From: Isoptericola cucumis
GTDB lineage: Bacteria; Actinomycetota; Actinomycetes; Actinomycetales; Cellulomonadaceae
Direction: 5' to 3'
DNA length: 64,000 nt
Assembly: GCF_014635665.1 (NCBI RefSeq)
Contig: NZ_BMDG01000010.1
Location: forward strand, 151,582-215,581
Of this stretch, positions 24,208-32,538 are shown piece after piece (positions within the stretch are counted from its first letter, which is position 1; each line of letters opens with the position of its first letter). A program made the position numbers and the translations under genes. The notes under the pieces are model-generated. The model saw nothing but the letters and a program-made list of their open reading frames with translations, was not told the DNA's origin and searched no databases.

Positions 24208-25188
24208 ATGACCACCACGAGGACGCCCGCACCCACCCCCGGGAGCCCGCCCGGCTCCCCCGGGACGTCGACCCCTGCCGCGCCCGCGGCGGCGCCCCGG
24301 CCGAAGGCGCCGCCCGTCGTCCGGGTCCGCGACCTGCGCAAGCGGTACGGCGAGAAGCAGGCCGTCGCGGGGATCGACCTCGACATCGACCCCGGCGAGA
24401 TCGTGGCCGTGCTCGGGCCGAACGGCGCCGGCAAGACCACCACGGTCGAGATCCTCGAGGGCTTCCGCGCCCGCGACGCCGGCGAGGTCCGCGTGCTCGG
24501 CGAGGACCCCGCCACCGCGGGGCGTGGCTGGCGCGCACGGCTCGGCGTCGTCGCGCAGGACTCCCGCGACCAGGCGGAGCTCACCGTCGCGGAGTCCGTG
24601 CGGTACACCGCCCGCTACTACCCCGACCCCGCCGAACCGGACGAGGTCGTGGCGGCCGTGGGCCTGTCCGCGAAGGCCGGCGCGCGTGCGCGGTCGCTCT
24701 CGGGCGGGCAGCGCCGCCGGCTCGACGTGGCCCTCGGGATCGTGGGACGGCCGGAGCTGCTCTTCCTCGACGAGCCCACCACGGGCTTCGACCCCCAGGC
24801 CCGCCGCACCTTCTGGGACCTCGTCAACCGGCTCCGCGACGGCGGCACCACGATCCTGCTCACCACCCACGACCTCGCCGAGGCGGCGTACCTCGCCGAC
24901 CGGGTCGCCGTCGTGCGCGACGGCGAGGTGGTGGCCACCGGCTCGCCCGAGACGCTCGGCGGCGCACAGGCACGCGTCCCGCAGGTCTCGTGGACCGCGG
25001 ACGGCGTCCAACGGTCCGAGCGCACCCCCGCCCCGACCGCCCTCGTCGCCCGCCTGGCCGCCACCGCCGCCGGGACCGACGGCGAGATCACCGACCTGCG
25101 CGTGTCCCGGCCGACCCTCGAGGACGTGTACCTCGGGCTGGTCGGTCACGACCCGAGCGCGGCACACCGGACCGAGGAGACCTCATGA
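24208..25188 (+). CDS. ABC transporter ATP-binding protein (ABC-2 exporter type)
   Basis: 326 aa. After a Pro/Ala-rich disordered N-terminus (about 35 residues) it has Walker A GPNGAGKTTT, signature LSGGQRRRLDVALG, Walker B LLFLDEPTTGFD and H-loop TTHDLAEAAYLAD. The C-terminal tail (TLEDVYLGLVG) is typical of multidrug/lantibiotic-type exporters. ATG chosen with GAGG upstream. Its stop overlaps the permease start (ATGA), and a sensor kinase/regulator pair follows in the same direction, so the exporter is probably regulated by or acts with that pair. Confidence 0.93.
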   Translation: MTTTRTPAPTPGSPPGSPGTSTPAAPAAAPRPKAPPVVRVRDLRKRYGEKQAVAGIDLDIDPGEIVAVLGPNGAGKTTTVEILEGFRARDAGEVRVLGEDPATAGRGWRARLGVVAQDSRDQAELTVAESVRYTARYYPDPAEPDEVVAAVGLSAKAGARARSLSGGQRRRLDVALGIVGRPELLFLDEPTTGFDPQARRTFWDLVNRLRDGGTTILLTTHDLAEAAYLADRVAVVRDGEVVATGSPETLGGAQARVPQVSWTADGVQRSERTPAPTALVARLAATAAGTDGEITDLRVSRPTLEDVYLGLVGHDPSAAHRTEETS

Positions 25189-26054
25189 CCGCCACCACCC
25201 CGACGACGATCCCGCGCACGTCCGGCGGGGCGCACCCCGACGCGCCGCTGCCCGGGGTCGCCCGCCTCGCCCTGGTGCGCGCCGGGGCGGAGGTGCGCCA
25301 GTTCTGGCGCGAGCGCGACGCCGTGGTCTTCGTCTTCGCCTACCCGATCATCATGCTGGCGATCTTCTCGACCGTGTTCGGCGGCGAGAACCAGGGCAGC
25401 GCCGCCGCCGAGGTGGACTTCGCGCGGTACTTCCTGCCCGGCATGATCGCGACCGGCATCATGCTCACCAGCTTCCAGTCGCTGGCGATCTCCATCGCCG
25501 TCGAGCGCGACGACGGCACGCTGCGGCGGCTGCGCGCGACGCCGCTGCCCGCCACGTCCTACTTCGGCGGCAAGATCCTGCTCACCCTGGCGACCTCGCT
25601 CGCGCAGACCGCCGCGCTGCTCGCGGTGGCCGCCGGCCTCTACGACGTGCCGCTGCCCACGGACCCCGGGCGCTGGGCGACGTTCGCCTGGGTGTTCGTC
25701 CTCGGCACGGCCACCGGCACCATCTGCGGCGTCGCGTTCTCGTCGCTGCCCCGCTCCGGCCGGTCCGCGAGCGCCGTGGTGACCCCCGTCGTCCTGGTGC
25801 TGCAGTTCATCTCCGGGGTGTTCTTCGCGTTCTACGCGCTGCCGTCCTGGATGCAGACGGTGGCGTCCGTGTTCCCGCTGAAGTGGATCGCCCAGGGCAT
25901 GCGGTCGGTGTTCCTCCCCGAGGACATGGTCGCGCTGGAGCCCAGCGGGTCGTGGCAGCTCCCCGCGACGGCTGCTGTACTGGTCGCATGGTTGCTGGTC
26001 GGCCTCGTGGTCGGGGTCCGCACGTTCCGCTGGCGCCGTCGTGACGACGGCTGA
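25185..26054 (+). CDS. ABC-2 type transporter permease
   Basis: 289 aa with about six membrane helices (for example VVFVFAYPIIMLAIF, YFLPGMIATGIMLTSFQSLA, VVTPVVLVLQFISGVFFAFY) and the ABC-2 motif MQTVASVFPLKWIAQGMR. It forms the export channel with the preceding ATPase. Starts within the ATPase stop (ATGA) and its 3' end overlaps the kinase gene by 14 nt, indicating one tightly coupled operon of four genes. Substrate unknown. Confidence 0.92.
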   Translation: MTATTPTTIPRTSGGAHPDAPLPGVARLALVRAGAEVRQFWRERDAVVFVFAYPIIMLAIFSTVFGGENQGSAAAEVDFARYFLPGMIATGIMLTSFQSLAISIAVERDDGTLRRLRATPLPATSYFGGKILLTLATSLAQTAALLAVAAGLYDVPLPTDPGRWATFAWVFVLGTATGTICGVAFSSLPRSGRSASAVVTPVVLVLQFISGVFFAFYALPSWMQTVASVFPLKWIAQGMRSVFLPEDMVALEPSGSWQLPATAAVLVAWLLVGLVVGVRTFRWRRRDDG

Positions 26055-27288
26055 CGGCGCGCGCCCGGACGCCGAGGACGTCGCGCGGTACGACGCCGCC
26101 GACGTCGACCACTGGCAGAAGCAGGTCGTCTGGTGGGACCGGACGTTCGTCGCGATCGTCGTGCTGACGGCGATCGCCCTCCCGCTGGCGGGCCAGTCGG
26201 GTCGTGAGCTGTGGACGGCGTACGCCGCGATGGCCGTGATCCTCGTCGCGTACGCCGTCTGGGGTGCGTCGGCGGCACGCTCGCGCGACCAGCGCAGGGC
26301 GGGGGCCTACGTCGTGGTGCTGATCGCCGGCACGACGGTCACGGTCGCCCAGAACGGCATCGCGACGCTGCTGCTGTTCGGCGCGTTCACGCAGCTGTGG
26401 ATGCTGCTGGAGCCGGTGCGCCGCGCCGTCGTGGCGTCCGTCGTGCTCGCGGCGGCGTCGTCGTTCGGCATCGCCTTCCAGGAGGGCTTCGACGTGCCGA
26501 CCCTCCTCGAGGCGGCCCCCCAGATGGCGATCGCGCTGGCGTTCGCCATCATGCTCGGCCTCTGGGTCGCGACGACGATGCAGCGCTCCGACGAGCGTGC
26601 CCGGCTGCTGCACGAGCTGCGGCACGCGCAGGCGGAGGTCGCCGCGTCGCACCACGCCGCGGGGGTCACGGCGGAGCGCGAGCGCATCGCCCGGGAGATC
26701 CACGACACCCTCGCGCAGGGTTTCACCAGCGTCGTCACGCAGGCGCAGGCCGCCGTGAGCGACCTGGACCGGGGCCAGCAGGACCGCGCCCTGGAGCGGC
26801 TGCACCTCGTCGAGCAGACGGCGCGGGACAACCTCGCGGAGGCGCGCGCCCTCGTCGCGGCGTTCGCCCCCGTGCCGTTGCAGGGGTCCACGCTCGCCGA
26901 GGCGCTGCGTCGCCTGGCCGACCGGTTCACCGCCGAGACGGGCGTCGCGGTCCGCCTCGACGTCTCCGGCACCGGTCCGGCTGACGCGCCCCGGGACGCC
27001 GCGGCCGACGTCGTCGTGCTGCGCGCCGCGCAGGAGGCCCTGGCCAACGTGCGGCGGCACGCGGGGGCCGACGCCGTGACGATCAGGCTCGACGCCGGCA
27101 CCGACGCCGCCCTCCGCCTCGAGGTGACCGACGACGGGCGCGGCCTGCCCGCGGAGCACGCGGAGGGCCTCGGGCTGGCGGGGATGCGCGAGCGCGTCGC
27201 GGCGGCCGGCGGGCGGCTCGACGTCGGCCCCGCGGGCGACCACGGCACCCGCGTCGCGGTGAGCCTGCCGCTCGAGGAGACGTCGTGA
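26041..27288 (+). CDS. NarL-type sensor histidine kinase
   Basis: 415 aa, GTG start inside the permease gene. Six predicted membrane helices in residues 33-180, then a HisKA_3 dimerisation segment with His221 in ERERIAREIHDTLAQGF, and an ATP-binding domain (ANVRRHAGADAV, VTDDGRGLPAEH, GLAGMRERV). It would phosphorylate the response regulator encoded next, with which it overlaps by 4 nt. The signal is unknown; membrane-embedded sensors next to ABC exporters often sense the exported compound or envelope stress. Confidence 0.93.
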   Translation: MTTADGARPDAEDVARYDAADVDHWQKQVVWWDRTFVAIVVLTAIALPLAGQSGRELWTAYAAMAVILVAYAVWGASAARSRDQRRAGAYVVVLIAGTTVTVAQNGIATLLLFGAFTQLWMLLEPVRRAVVASVVLAAASSFGIAFQEGFDVPTLLEAAPQMAIALAFAIMLGLWVATTMQRSDERARLLHELRHAQAEVAASHHAAGVTAERERIAREIHDTLAQGFTSVVTQAQAAVSDLDRGQQDRALERLHLVEQTARDNLAEARALVAAFAPVPLQGSTLAEALRRLADRFTAETGVAVRLDVSGTGPADAPRDAAADVVVLRAAQEALANVRRHAGADAVTIRLDAGTDAALRLEVTDDGRGLPAEHAEGLGLAGMRERVAAAGGRLDVGPAGDHGTRVAVSLPLEETS

Positions 27289-27914
27289 CCGCCGTGCGGG
27301 TGCTCGTCGCCGACGACCACCCGGTGGTGCGGTCCGGGATCATCGGCATGCTCGACGGCGAGCCGGACATCGAGGTCGTGGGCGAGGCACCGGACGGCGA
27401 GTCCGCCGTGACGCTGGCCGGCGAGCTGGCGCCCGACGTCGTGCTCATGGACCTGCGGATGCCGCGGCTCGACGGCGTGGGCGCGACCCGGCGGATCGCT
27501 GGCTCCCAGGCGGGCCGCCGGCCCGTGGTCGTCGTGCTCACCACGTACGACACCGACGCCGACATCCTGCGGGCCGTGGAGGCCGGGGCCACCGGCTACC
27601 TGCTCAAGGACACGCCGCGGGACGTGCTCGTGGCCGGCGTACGCGCGGCGGCCCGGGGGGAGACCGTCCTGGCGCCCGGGGTCGCCACGCGCCTGGTGAG
27701 CACGGTGCGGACGGCCGGCGAGCGCCCCACCCCCCGCGAGGCCGAGGTGCTGGCGCTCGTGGCCCGCGGGCTGTCCAACGCTGCCGTCGGGCGGGAGCTG
27801 TTCATCGCCGAGGCGACGGTCAAGACGCACCTGCTGCGGGCCTTCGCCAAGCTGGGCGTCGACGACCGGACCGCGGCCGTGACCGTGGCGCGCGAGCGCG
27901 GCTGGCTCTCCTGA
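27285..27914 (+). CDS. NarL/LuxR-family response regulator
   Basis: 209 aa, GTG start overlapping the kinase stop. Receiver domain with phosphoacceptor Asp56 (VVLMDLRMP), conserved Asp10/Asp11 and a LLKDTP switch lysine. The LuxR-type helix-turn-helix is at about 148-205 (TPREAEVLALVARGLSNAAV). Partner of the upstream kinase; likely controls the exporter operon. Confidence 0.94.
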   Translation: MTAVRVLVADDHPVVRSGIIGMLDGEPDIEVVGEAPDGESAVTLAGELAPDVVLMDLRMPRLDGVGATRRIAGSQAGRRPVVVVLTTYDTDADILRAVEAGATGYLLKDTPRDVLVAGVRAAARGETVLAPGVATRLVSTVRTAGERPTPREAEVLALVARGLSNAAVGRELFIAEATVKTHLLRAFAKLGVDDRTAAVTVARERGWLS

Positions 27915-27953
27915 CCCCCGGCGCCGAGCGCCGCGACCAGGCAGACTGACGCC

Positions 27954-28985
27954 GTGCGCGACCTGGCAAAGCTCCCCAAGGCCCATCTGCACCTGCACTT
28001 CACCGGATCGATGAGGGTGGCGACCCTGCGCGACCTCGCGGCCCAGTACGAGGTCCGGCTGCCGTCGGCGCTCACGGACGACGACCCGCTGCGCGTGCCC
28101 GCCGACGAGCGGGGGTGGTTCCGGTTCCAGCGCCTGTACGACGCGGCGCGGGCGTGCGTGCGCTCGGAGGCGGACATGCGGCGCCTGGTCGACGAGGCGG
28201 CGCAGGACGACGCGGCGGAGGGCTCGGGCCGGCTCGAGATCCAGGTGGACCCGACGTCGTACGCGCCGTTCGTCGGGGGCATCACGCCCGCGGTCGAGAT
28301 CGTGCTCGACGCCGCGCGGACGGCGAGCGCGGCGCACGGCACCGAGGTGGCGGTGGTCGTGGCTGCCTCCCGCACGCGCCACCCGCTGGACGCCCGCACC
28401 CTCGCCCGGCTCGCCGCCCGCTATGCGGGCGAGGGGCCCGGCGAGGTCGTCGGCTTCGGGCTGAGCAACGACGAGCGGCGCGGCGACACCGACGAGTTCG
28501 CCGCCGCGTTCCGGATCGCCCGGCGCGCGGGGCTGGCGTCCGTCCCGCACGGCGGCGAGCTGCTCGGGCCGGCGCACGTGCGCCAGGTCGTGGACGCGCT
28601 GGCCCCGGACCGGCTGGGGCACGGGGTGCGCGCCGGGGAGGACCCGGCCCTGCTCGGCGCGCTCGTGGACGGCGGCGTCGCCCTGGAGGTGTGCCCGGCG
28701 TCGAACGTGGGCCTGGGGGTGTACCCCGACGTCGCGGACGTCCCGCTGCGGGCGCTGGTCGACGCGGGCGCGCAGGTCGCGCTCGGCGCCGACGACCCGC
28801 TCCTCTTCGGCTCCCGGCTCGGCGCCCAGTACCGGGCCGCCCGCGACGCCCACGGCTTCACCGACGCCGAGCTCGCCGACCTCGCGCGGGCGTCCGTGCG
28901 GGCGAGCCGCGCGTCGGACGACACACGCGCCCGCCTGCTCGCCGACGTCGACGCGTGGCTCGCGGCGCCCGACCCGGACGCCTGA
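27954..28985 (+). CDS. adenosine/adenine deaminase family protein
   Basis: 343 aa, GTG start. The metallo-dependent hydrolase motifs are present: HLHLHFTGS (His11, His13 metal ligands), DRLGHGVRAGED, EVCPASNVGLGVY and LGADDPLLFGS. The usual HAGE segment reads HGGE and the usual TDDP reads ADDP, so the exact substrate (adenosine, adenine or a modified purine) is uncertain. Separate from the preceding regulator by 39 nt on the same strand, possibly part of the same transcript. Confidence 0.85.
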   Translation: MRDLAKLPKAHLHLHFTGSMRVATLRDLAAQYEVRLPSALTDDDPLRVPADERGWFRFQRLYDAARACVRSEADMRRLVDEAAQDDAAEGSGRLEIQVDPTSYAPFVGGITPAVEIVLDAARTASAAHGTEVAVVVAASRTRHPLDARTLARLAARYAGEGPGEVVGFGLSNDERRGDTDEFAAAFRIARRAGLASVPHGGELLGPAHVRQVVDALAPDRLGHGVRAGEDPALLGALVDGGVALEVCPASNVGLGVYPDVADVPLRALVDAGAQVALGADDPLLFGSRLGAQYRAARDAHGFTDAELADLARASVRASRASDDTRARLLADVDAWLAAPDPDA

Positions 28986-29037
28986 CGCTGCCCGGTGTGA
29001 AACCCCTGCTCTCATCTCCGTCTCATCCGTCCACGCC

Positions 29038-29472
29038 ATGATCAGGGGCATGGGTCAGGGTGAGTCGGGGCAGGGTGAACCGGGGCAGGGTGAGCCGGGA
29101 CAGGGCGGGCCGGGCCGGCGCTCGGTGCGCCGGGTGCTGCCGTGGGTGCTGGGGATCGTGCTGCTCGTCGCGGCCGGCGGGATCGTGATGGCCACCACGA
29201 TGTCCGAGCCGGACGACCGCGAGGTCGGCACGGTGGTCGTCGTCTCGCCGTCTCCCGACCCTTCACCCTCCGCGTCCTCGCCGACCGGCCCGACGTCCCC
29301 CGAGCCGGAGGAGCCGAAGAAGCCGAAACCGGGCAAGACCGAGAAGCCGAAGACGGAGAAGCCCTCCCCGCCCGACGACGACCGCACCGTCGCGCCGGTC
29401 CCCCCGGCGGACGACGATGATGATGATGACGACGACGATGACGATGACGACGACGATGACGGGGACGACTGA
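29038..29472 (+). CDS. single-pass membrane protein with poly-aspartate tail
   Basis: 144 aa; not a family I recognise. The N-terminus is a GQGEP-type repeat (about residues 5-25), followed by an Arg-rich stretch, one membrane helix (VLPWVLGIVLLVAAGGIVMA), a Pro/Ser/Lys-rich linker and a C-terminal run of 17 aspartates ending GDD. The tail would be outside if the Arg-rich side is cytoplasmic, and could bind cations. ATG at 29050 is an alternative start. It lies directly upstream of, and 2 nt from, a sensor kinase gene, suggesting an accessory sensor role (inference). Confidence 0.7.
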   Translation: MIRGMGQGESGQGEPGQGEPGQGGPGRRSVRRVLPWVLGIVLLVAAGGIVMATTMSEPDDREVGTVVVVSPSPDPSPSASSPTGPTSPEPEEPKKPKPGKTEKPKTEKPSPPDDDRTVAPVPPADDDDDDDDDDDDDDDDDGDD

Positions 29473-29474
29473 CG

Positions 29475-31163
29475 GTGCGAGCACAAGGCCCCCACGGCGG
29501 GTTGACCGTCCGCACGCGCATCCTCGCGACGCTGCTCGCGCTCACGGCGCTCGCGCTGGCGTTCGCCGGCACCACGGCGTACATCCTCACCTACCAGAAC
29601 GTCGACGAGGGCATCGACGACGACCTGATCGAGAGCGCCAGCGAGCTGCGCACGCTCGCCGCCTCCGGCGTCGACCCGGTGACGGGTGACCCGTTCTCGT
29701 CCGCCGAGGAGGTCGTCGTCGCCGCGATCCAGCTCGACGTCCCCGCCCGGCACGAGGGCGTCCTCGGGCTGCGTGCCGGCCAGCGGCCCCTGGTGTCCCA
29801 GCAGGCGATCGAGGTGCACCTCGAGAACGACCCCGAGCTCGTCGAGGCGGTGACCCCACTGCTCGACTCCGACCAGGTGGTGCTGCGCACCATCAGCACG
29901 GCCACGACCGAGTACCGGGCGCTCGTCGCCCCCGTGTCCGCGCTCCCCGAGGCGGCCGACGCCGCCGGGCTGTCGGACGAGCCGGCCGCGCTCGTGCTCG
30001 CGTACGACCGCGTCGCCGAGCACGCCGTCACCCAGGCGACCTTCCGCAGCTACGCGGTCGTCGCCCTCGCGGCCCTGGCGGTCACCGGCGTCGTCGGCTG
30101 GCTGCTGACCGGCCGGCTGCTGCACCCCATCCGCGTGCTCGCCCGCACCGCCCAGAACATCAGCGACACCGACCTGTCCGCGCGCATCCCCGAGAGCGGC
30201 AACGACGACCTGACCCACCTCACGCGCGCGTTCAACGGGATGCTCGAGCGGCTCGAGGGCTCGTTCGACGCCCAGCGTCGCCTCCTGGACGACGTGGGTC
30301 ACGAGCTGCGCACACCGCTGACGATCGTCCGCGGCCACCTCGAGCTCATGGACCCCGCCGACCCGGCCGACACCACCGAGACGCGCCACCTGGCGCTCGA
30401 CGAGCTCGACCGGATGCACCGCCTCGTCGACGACCTCGTCACCCTCGCGACCGTCGGCCAGCCCGACTTCGTGCGGCCCGTGCCGGTCGAGCTGGGGCGG
30501 CTGACCGACGACGTGCTGGACAAGGCCCGGCCGCTCGGCGACCGCACCTGGCTCGTGGACTCGCGCACCGACGCCCGCACCGTCGCCGACGCGCAGCGGC
30601 TGACCCAGGCGTGGCTGCAGCTCGCCGCGAACGCCGTGAAGTTCTCCGAGCCGGGCAGCGTCGTCGCCATCGGCTCGCGCACCAACTCCGACGGCTCGCG
30701 CGTGCACCTGTGGGTGCGCGACGAAGGCATCGGCATCCCGGCGGACGAGGTGGCGCACGTCTTCGACCGGTTCGCCCGGGGCGACCACGGCGGGCAGCGC
30801 CGCGAGGGCTCGGGCCTGGGCCTCGCGATCGTGTCCGCGATCGCCGAGGGGCACGACGGCGAGGTGACCGTGGACTCCGAGCCGGGGCGCGGCTCGACGT
30901 TCAGCATCGTCATCCCCGTGCGCCCGGTGCCGGACGCCGACGCCGGCGACCCGGCGAGCGGTCCCGCCGGGACGACCTCCCGCCCGGTGCCCCCGGTGCC
31001 GCCCGCGCCGCCGCTGCAGCGGACGGTGGCGAGCCCCCCGACCGCACCCACCCCGTCCCTGCCGCCCGCGCTCCGCCCGGTCCCGCCGCCGTCGGTGCCC
31101 CCGGCCAGCGCAGGGCGCACCTCGCCGCACTCCCCCGACCCGGAAGGTAGGACCGCCCCGTGA
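29475..31163 (+). CDS. HAMP-containing sensor histidine kinase
   Basis: 562 aa, GTG start. Two membrane helices (about 17-37 and 193-213) flank an extracytoplasmic sensor region. A HAMP domain follows (LLHPIRVLARTAQNIS), then the HisKA box with His276 (DVGHELRTPLTIV) and the ATPase domain (LAANAVKFSEPG, RDEGIGIPADEV, EGSGLGLAIVSAIA). The last 75 residues are an unusual Pro-rich low-complexity tail. Overlaps the OmpR-type regulator by 4 nt. Resembles MprB/BaeS-type envelope kinases, but the signal is unknown. Confidence 0.94.
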   Translation: MRAQGPHGGLTVRTRILATLLALTALALAFAGTTAYILTYQNVDEGIDDDLIESASELRTLAASGVDPVTGDPFSSAEEVVVAAIQLDVPARHEGVLGLRAGQRPLVSQQAIEVHLENDPELVEAVTPLLDSDQVVLRTISTATTEYRALVAPVSALPEAADAAGLSDEPAALVLAYDRVAEHAVTQATFRSYAVVALAALAVTGVVGWLLTGRLLHPIRVLARTAQNISDTDLSARIPESGNDDLTHLTRAFNGMLERLEGSFDAQRRLLDDVGHELRTPLTIVRGHLELMDPADPADTTETRHLALDELDRMHRLVDDLVTLATVGQPDFVRPVPVELGRLTDDVLDKARPLGDRTWLVDSRTDARTVADAQRLTQAWLQLAANAVKFSEPGSVVAIGSRTNSDGSRVHLWVRDEGIGIPADEVAHVFDRFARGDHGGQRREGSGLGLAIVSAIAEGHDGEVTVDSEPGRGSTFSIVIPVRPVPDADAGDPASGPAGTTSRPVPPVPPAPPLQRTVASPPTAPTPSLPPALRPVPPPSVPPASAGRTSPHSPDPEGRTAP

Positions 31164-31816
31164 GCCAGATCCTCGTCGCCGAGGACGAGACGCGCATCGC
31201 GTCGTTCGTCGCCAAGGGCCTGCGCTCGGCCGGCTACGCCAGCACGACCGTCGCGACCGCCCGCGAGGCGTTCGACCTGGCGAGCACCGGCGACTTCGAC
31301 CTCATGGTGCTCGACCTGGGGCTGCCCGACCAGGACGGCTTCACCGTGCTGCGCCGGCTGCGGGAGGCGAAGGTGACGCTGCCCGTCATCATCCTCACGG
31401 CCCGTACCTCGGTGTCGGACACGGTGGCCGGCCTGGAGGGCGGCGCGGACGACTACATGCCGAAGCCGTTCCGGTTCGAGGAGCTGCTGGCCCGCATCCG
31501 TCTGCGGCTGCGCGCGGAGCCGGCCGGCGAGGTCACCGTGCTCAGCCACGGCGACCTCAGCCTCGACCTGCGCACCCGGCGGGCGACGGCGGGCGGCGCG
31601 GAGGTCGACCTGTCGGCCCGCGAGTTCGCGCTCGCCGAGGCGTTCCTGCGCAACCCCGGGCAGGTGCTCAGCCGCGAGCAGCTGCTGTCGCGCGTGTGGG
31701 GGTACGACTTCGACCCCGGCTCCAACGTCGTGGACGTGTACGTGCGCTACCTGCGCAACAAGCTCGGGGCCGAGCGGTTCGTCACCGTCCGCGGGATGGG
31801 GTACCGGCTGGCGTGA
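31160..31816 (+). CDS. OmpR/PhoB-family response regulator
   Basis: 218 aa, GTG start inside the kinase stop. Receiver domain with Asp52 (MVLDLGLPDQDG) and PKPF switch; winged-helix DNA-binding domain from about 125 (LSAREFALAEAFLRNPGQVL, VDVYVRYLRNKLG, VRGMGYRLA). Partner of the upstream kinase. Its 3' end overlaps the convergent PadR gene by 35 nt. Confidence 0.95.
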   Translation: MSQILVAEDETRIASFVAKGLRSAGYASTTVATAREAFDLASTGDFDLMVLDLGLPDQDGFTVLRRLREAKVTLPVIILTARTSVSDTVAGLEGGADDYMPKPFRFEELLARIRLRLRAEPAGEVTVLSHGDLSLDLRTRRATAGGAEVDLSAREFALAEAFLRNPGQVLSREQLLSRVWGYDFDPGSNVVDVYVRYLRNKLGAERFVTVRGMGYRLA

Positions 31817-32408
31817 CCGACCGGCCCGCGGCCGCGCCGCGCGTCTCCCCGCGCGTCTCCCCGCGCATCGTGTACGCACCGTCCTGGAGGCGCTGCACGA
31901 GGTCCTGCGTCCACTCGACGGCGCTGTCGGCCGTGCGCGCCCACAGCCGCACCGCCTCGACGTGGTGGCCCCAGTCCTCGTCGGCGGTGCGGTCGTACTC
32001 GTCGACCACGCGGGCGCGCCGGCGGCGGTAGGCGTCGACCCGCAGCCGCAGCAGCTCGATCGCGCGCTCGCGCGTCAGCTCGGTGATGAACCCGACTCCC
32101 GCGATCGTCTCCGCCAGACCCGCCTCGTCGGACCGCAGGGCGTCCTCCAGGAGCTCGACGAACGCGCGCTCACCGTCCTCGGTCAGCCCGTACGACGTGC
32201 GGGTGGGACCGGCCGCGGGCGCCGTCGTGGGGACCACCTCGAGCAGGCCCTCGCCCTCGAGCTTGCGCAGCCCGTGGTAGATCGACCCCTGCCGGATGTT
32301 GCCCCACAGGTGCACGCCCCACGACTCGAGGTCGCGCCGGACCTGGTAGCCGTGCGCGCTCCCCCGTTCGCGGACCGCGCCGAGGATGAGCAGTCGTGTC
32401 GCCGTCAT
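31782..32408 (-). CDS. PadR-family transcriptional regulator
   Basis: 208 aa. N-terminal winged helix typical of PadR (LLILGAVRERGSAHGYQVRR, GSIYHGLRKLEGEGLLEVV, TSYGLTEDGERAFVELL), followed by a helical dimerisation domain (Vir_act_alpha_C-like). Divergent from an NAD(P)-binding gene; the 130-nt spacer has two similar operator-like boxes. PadR proteins usually repress a divergent gene and themselves, releasing on ligand binding. Confidence 0.92.
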   Translation of the reverse strand: MTATRLLILGAVRERGSAHGYQVRRDLESWGVHLWGNIRQGSIYHGLRKLEGEGLLEVVPTTAPAAGPTRTSYGLTEDGERAFVELLEDALRSDEAGLAETIAGVGFITELTRERAIELLRLRVDAYRRRRARVVDEYDRTADEDWGHHVEAVRLWARTADSAVEWTQDLVQRLQDGAYTMRGETRGETRGAAAGRSVTPAGTPSRGR

Positions 32409-32440
32409 CGTCCCTCCCGGCCCCGAGTCTAGGTCGCTCG

Positions 32441-32493
32441 TACAGGTTGACTAGCGACACCGGTGTCCCTAGGTTCTAGACAAGTTGTACTAG
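32441..32493 (+). promoter_or_regulatory. promoter and PadR operator candidates
   Basis: TTGACT (32447-32452), 17 nt, TAGGTT (32470-32475) make a plus-strand promoter for the oxidoreductase gene. Two similar boxes, TACAGGTTGACTAG (32441-32454) and GACAAGTTGTACTAG (32479-32493), bracket it, and a perfect palindrome GACACCGGTGTC (32456-32467) lies in the spacer. The boxes are well placed for PadR autoregulation and repression; binding is inferred. Confidence 0.6.
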
Positions 32494-32538
32494 TGTCGCG
32501 GCCCGCGGCACCGGCCGACCACCCCGCAAGGAGCACGG

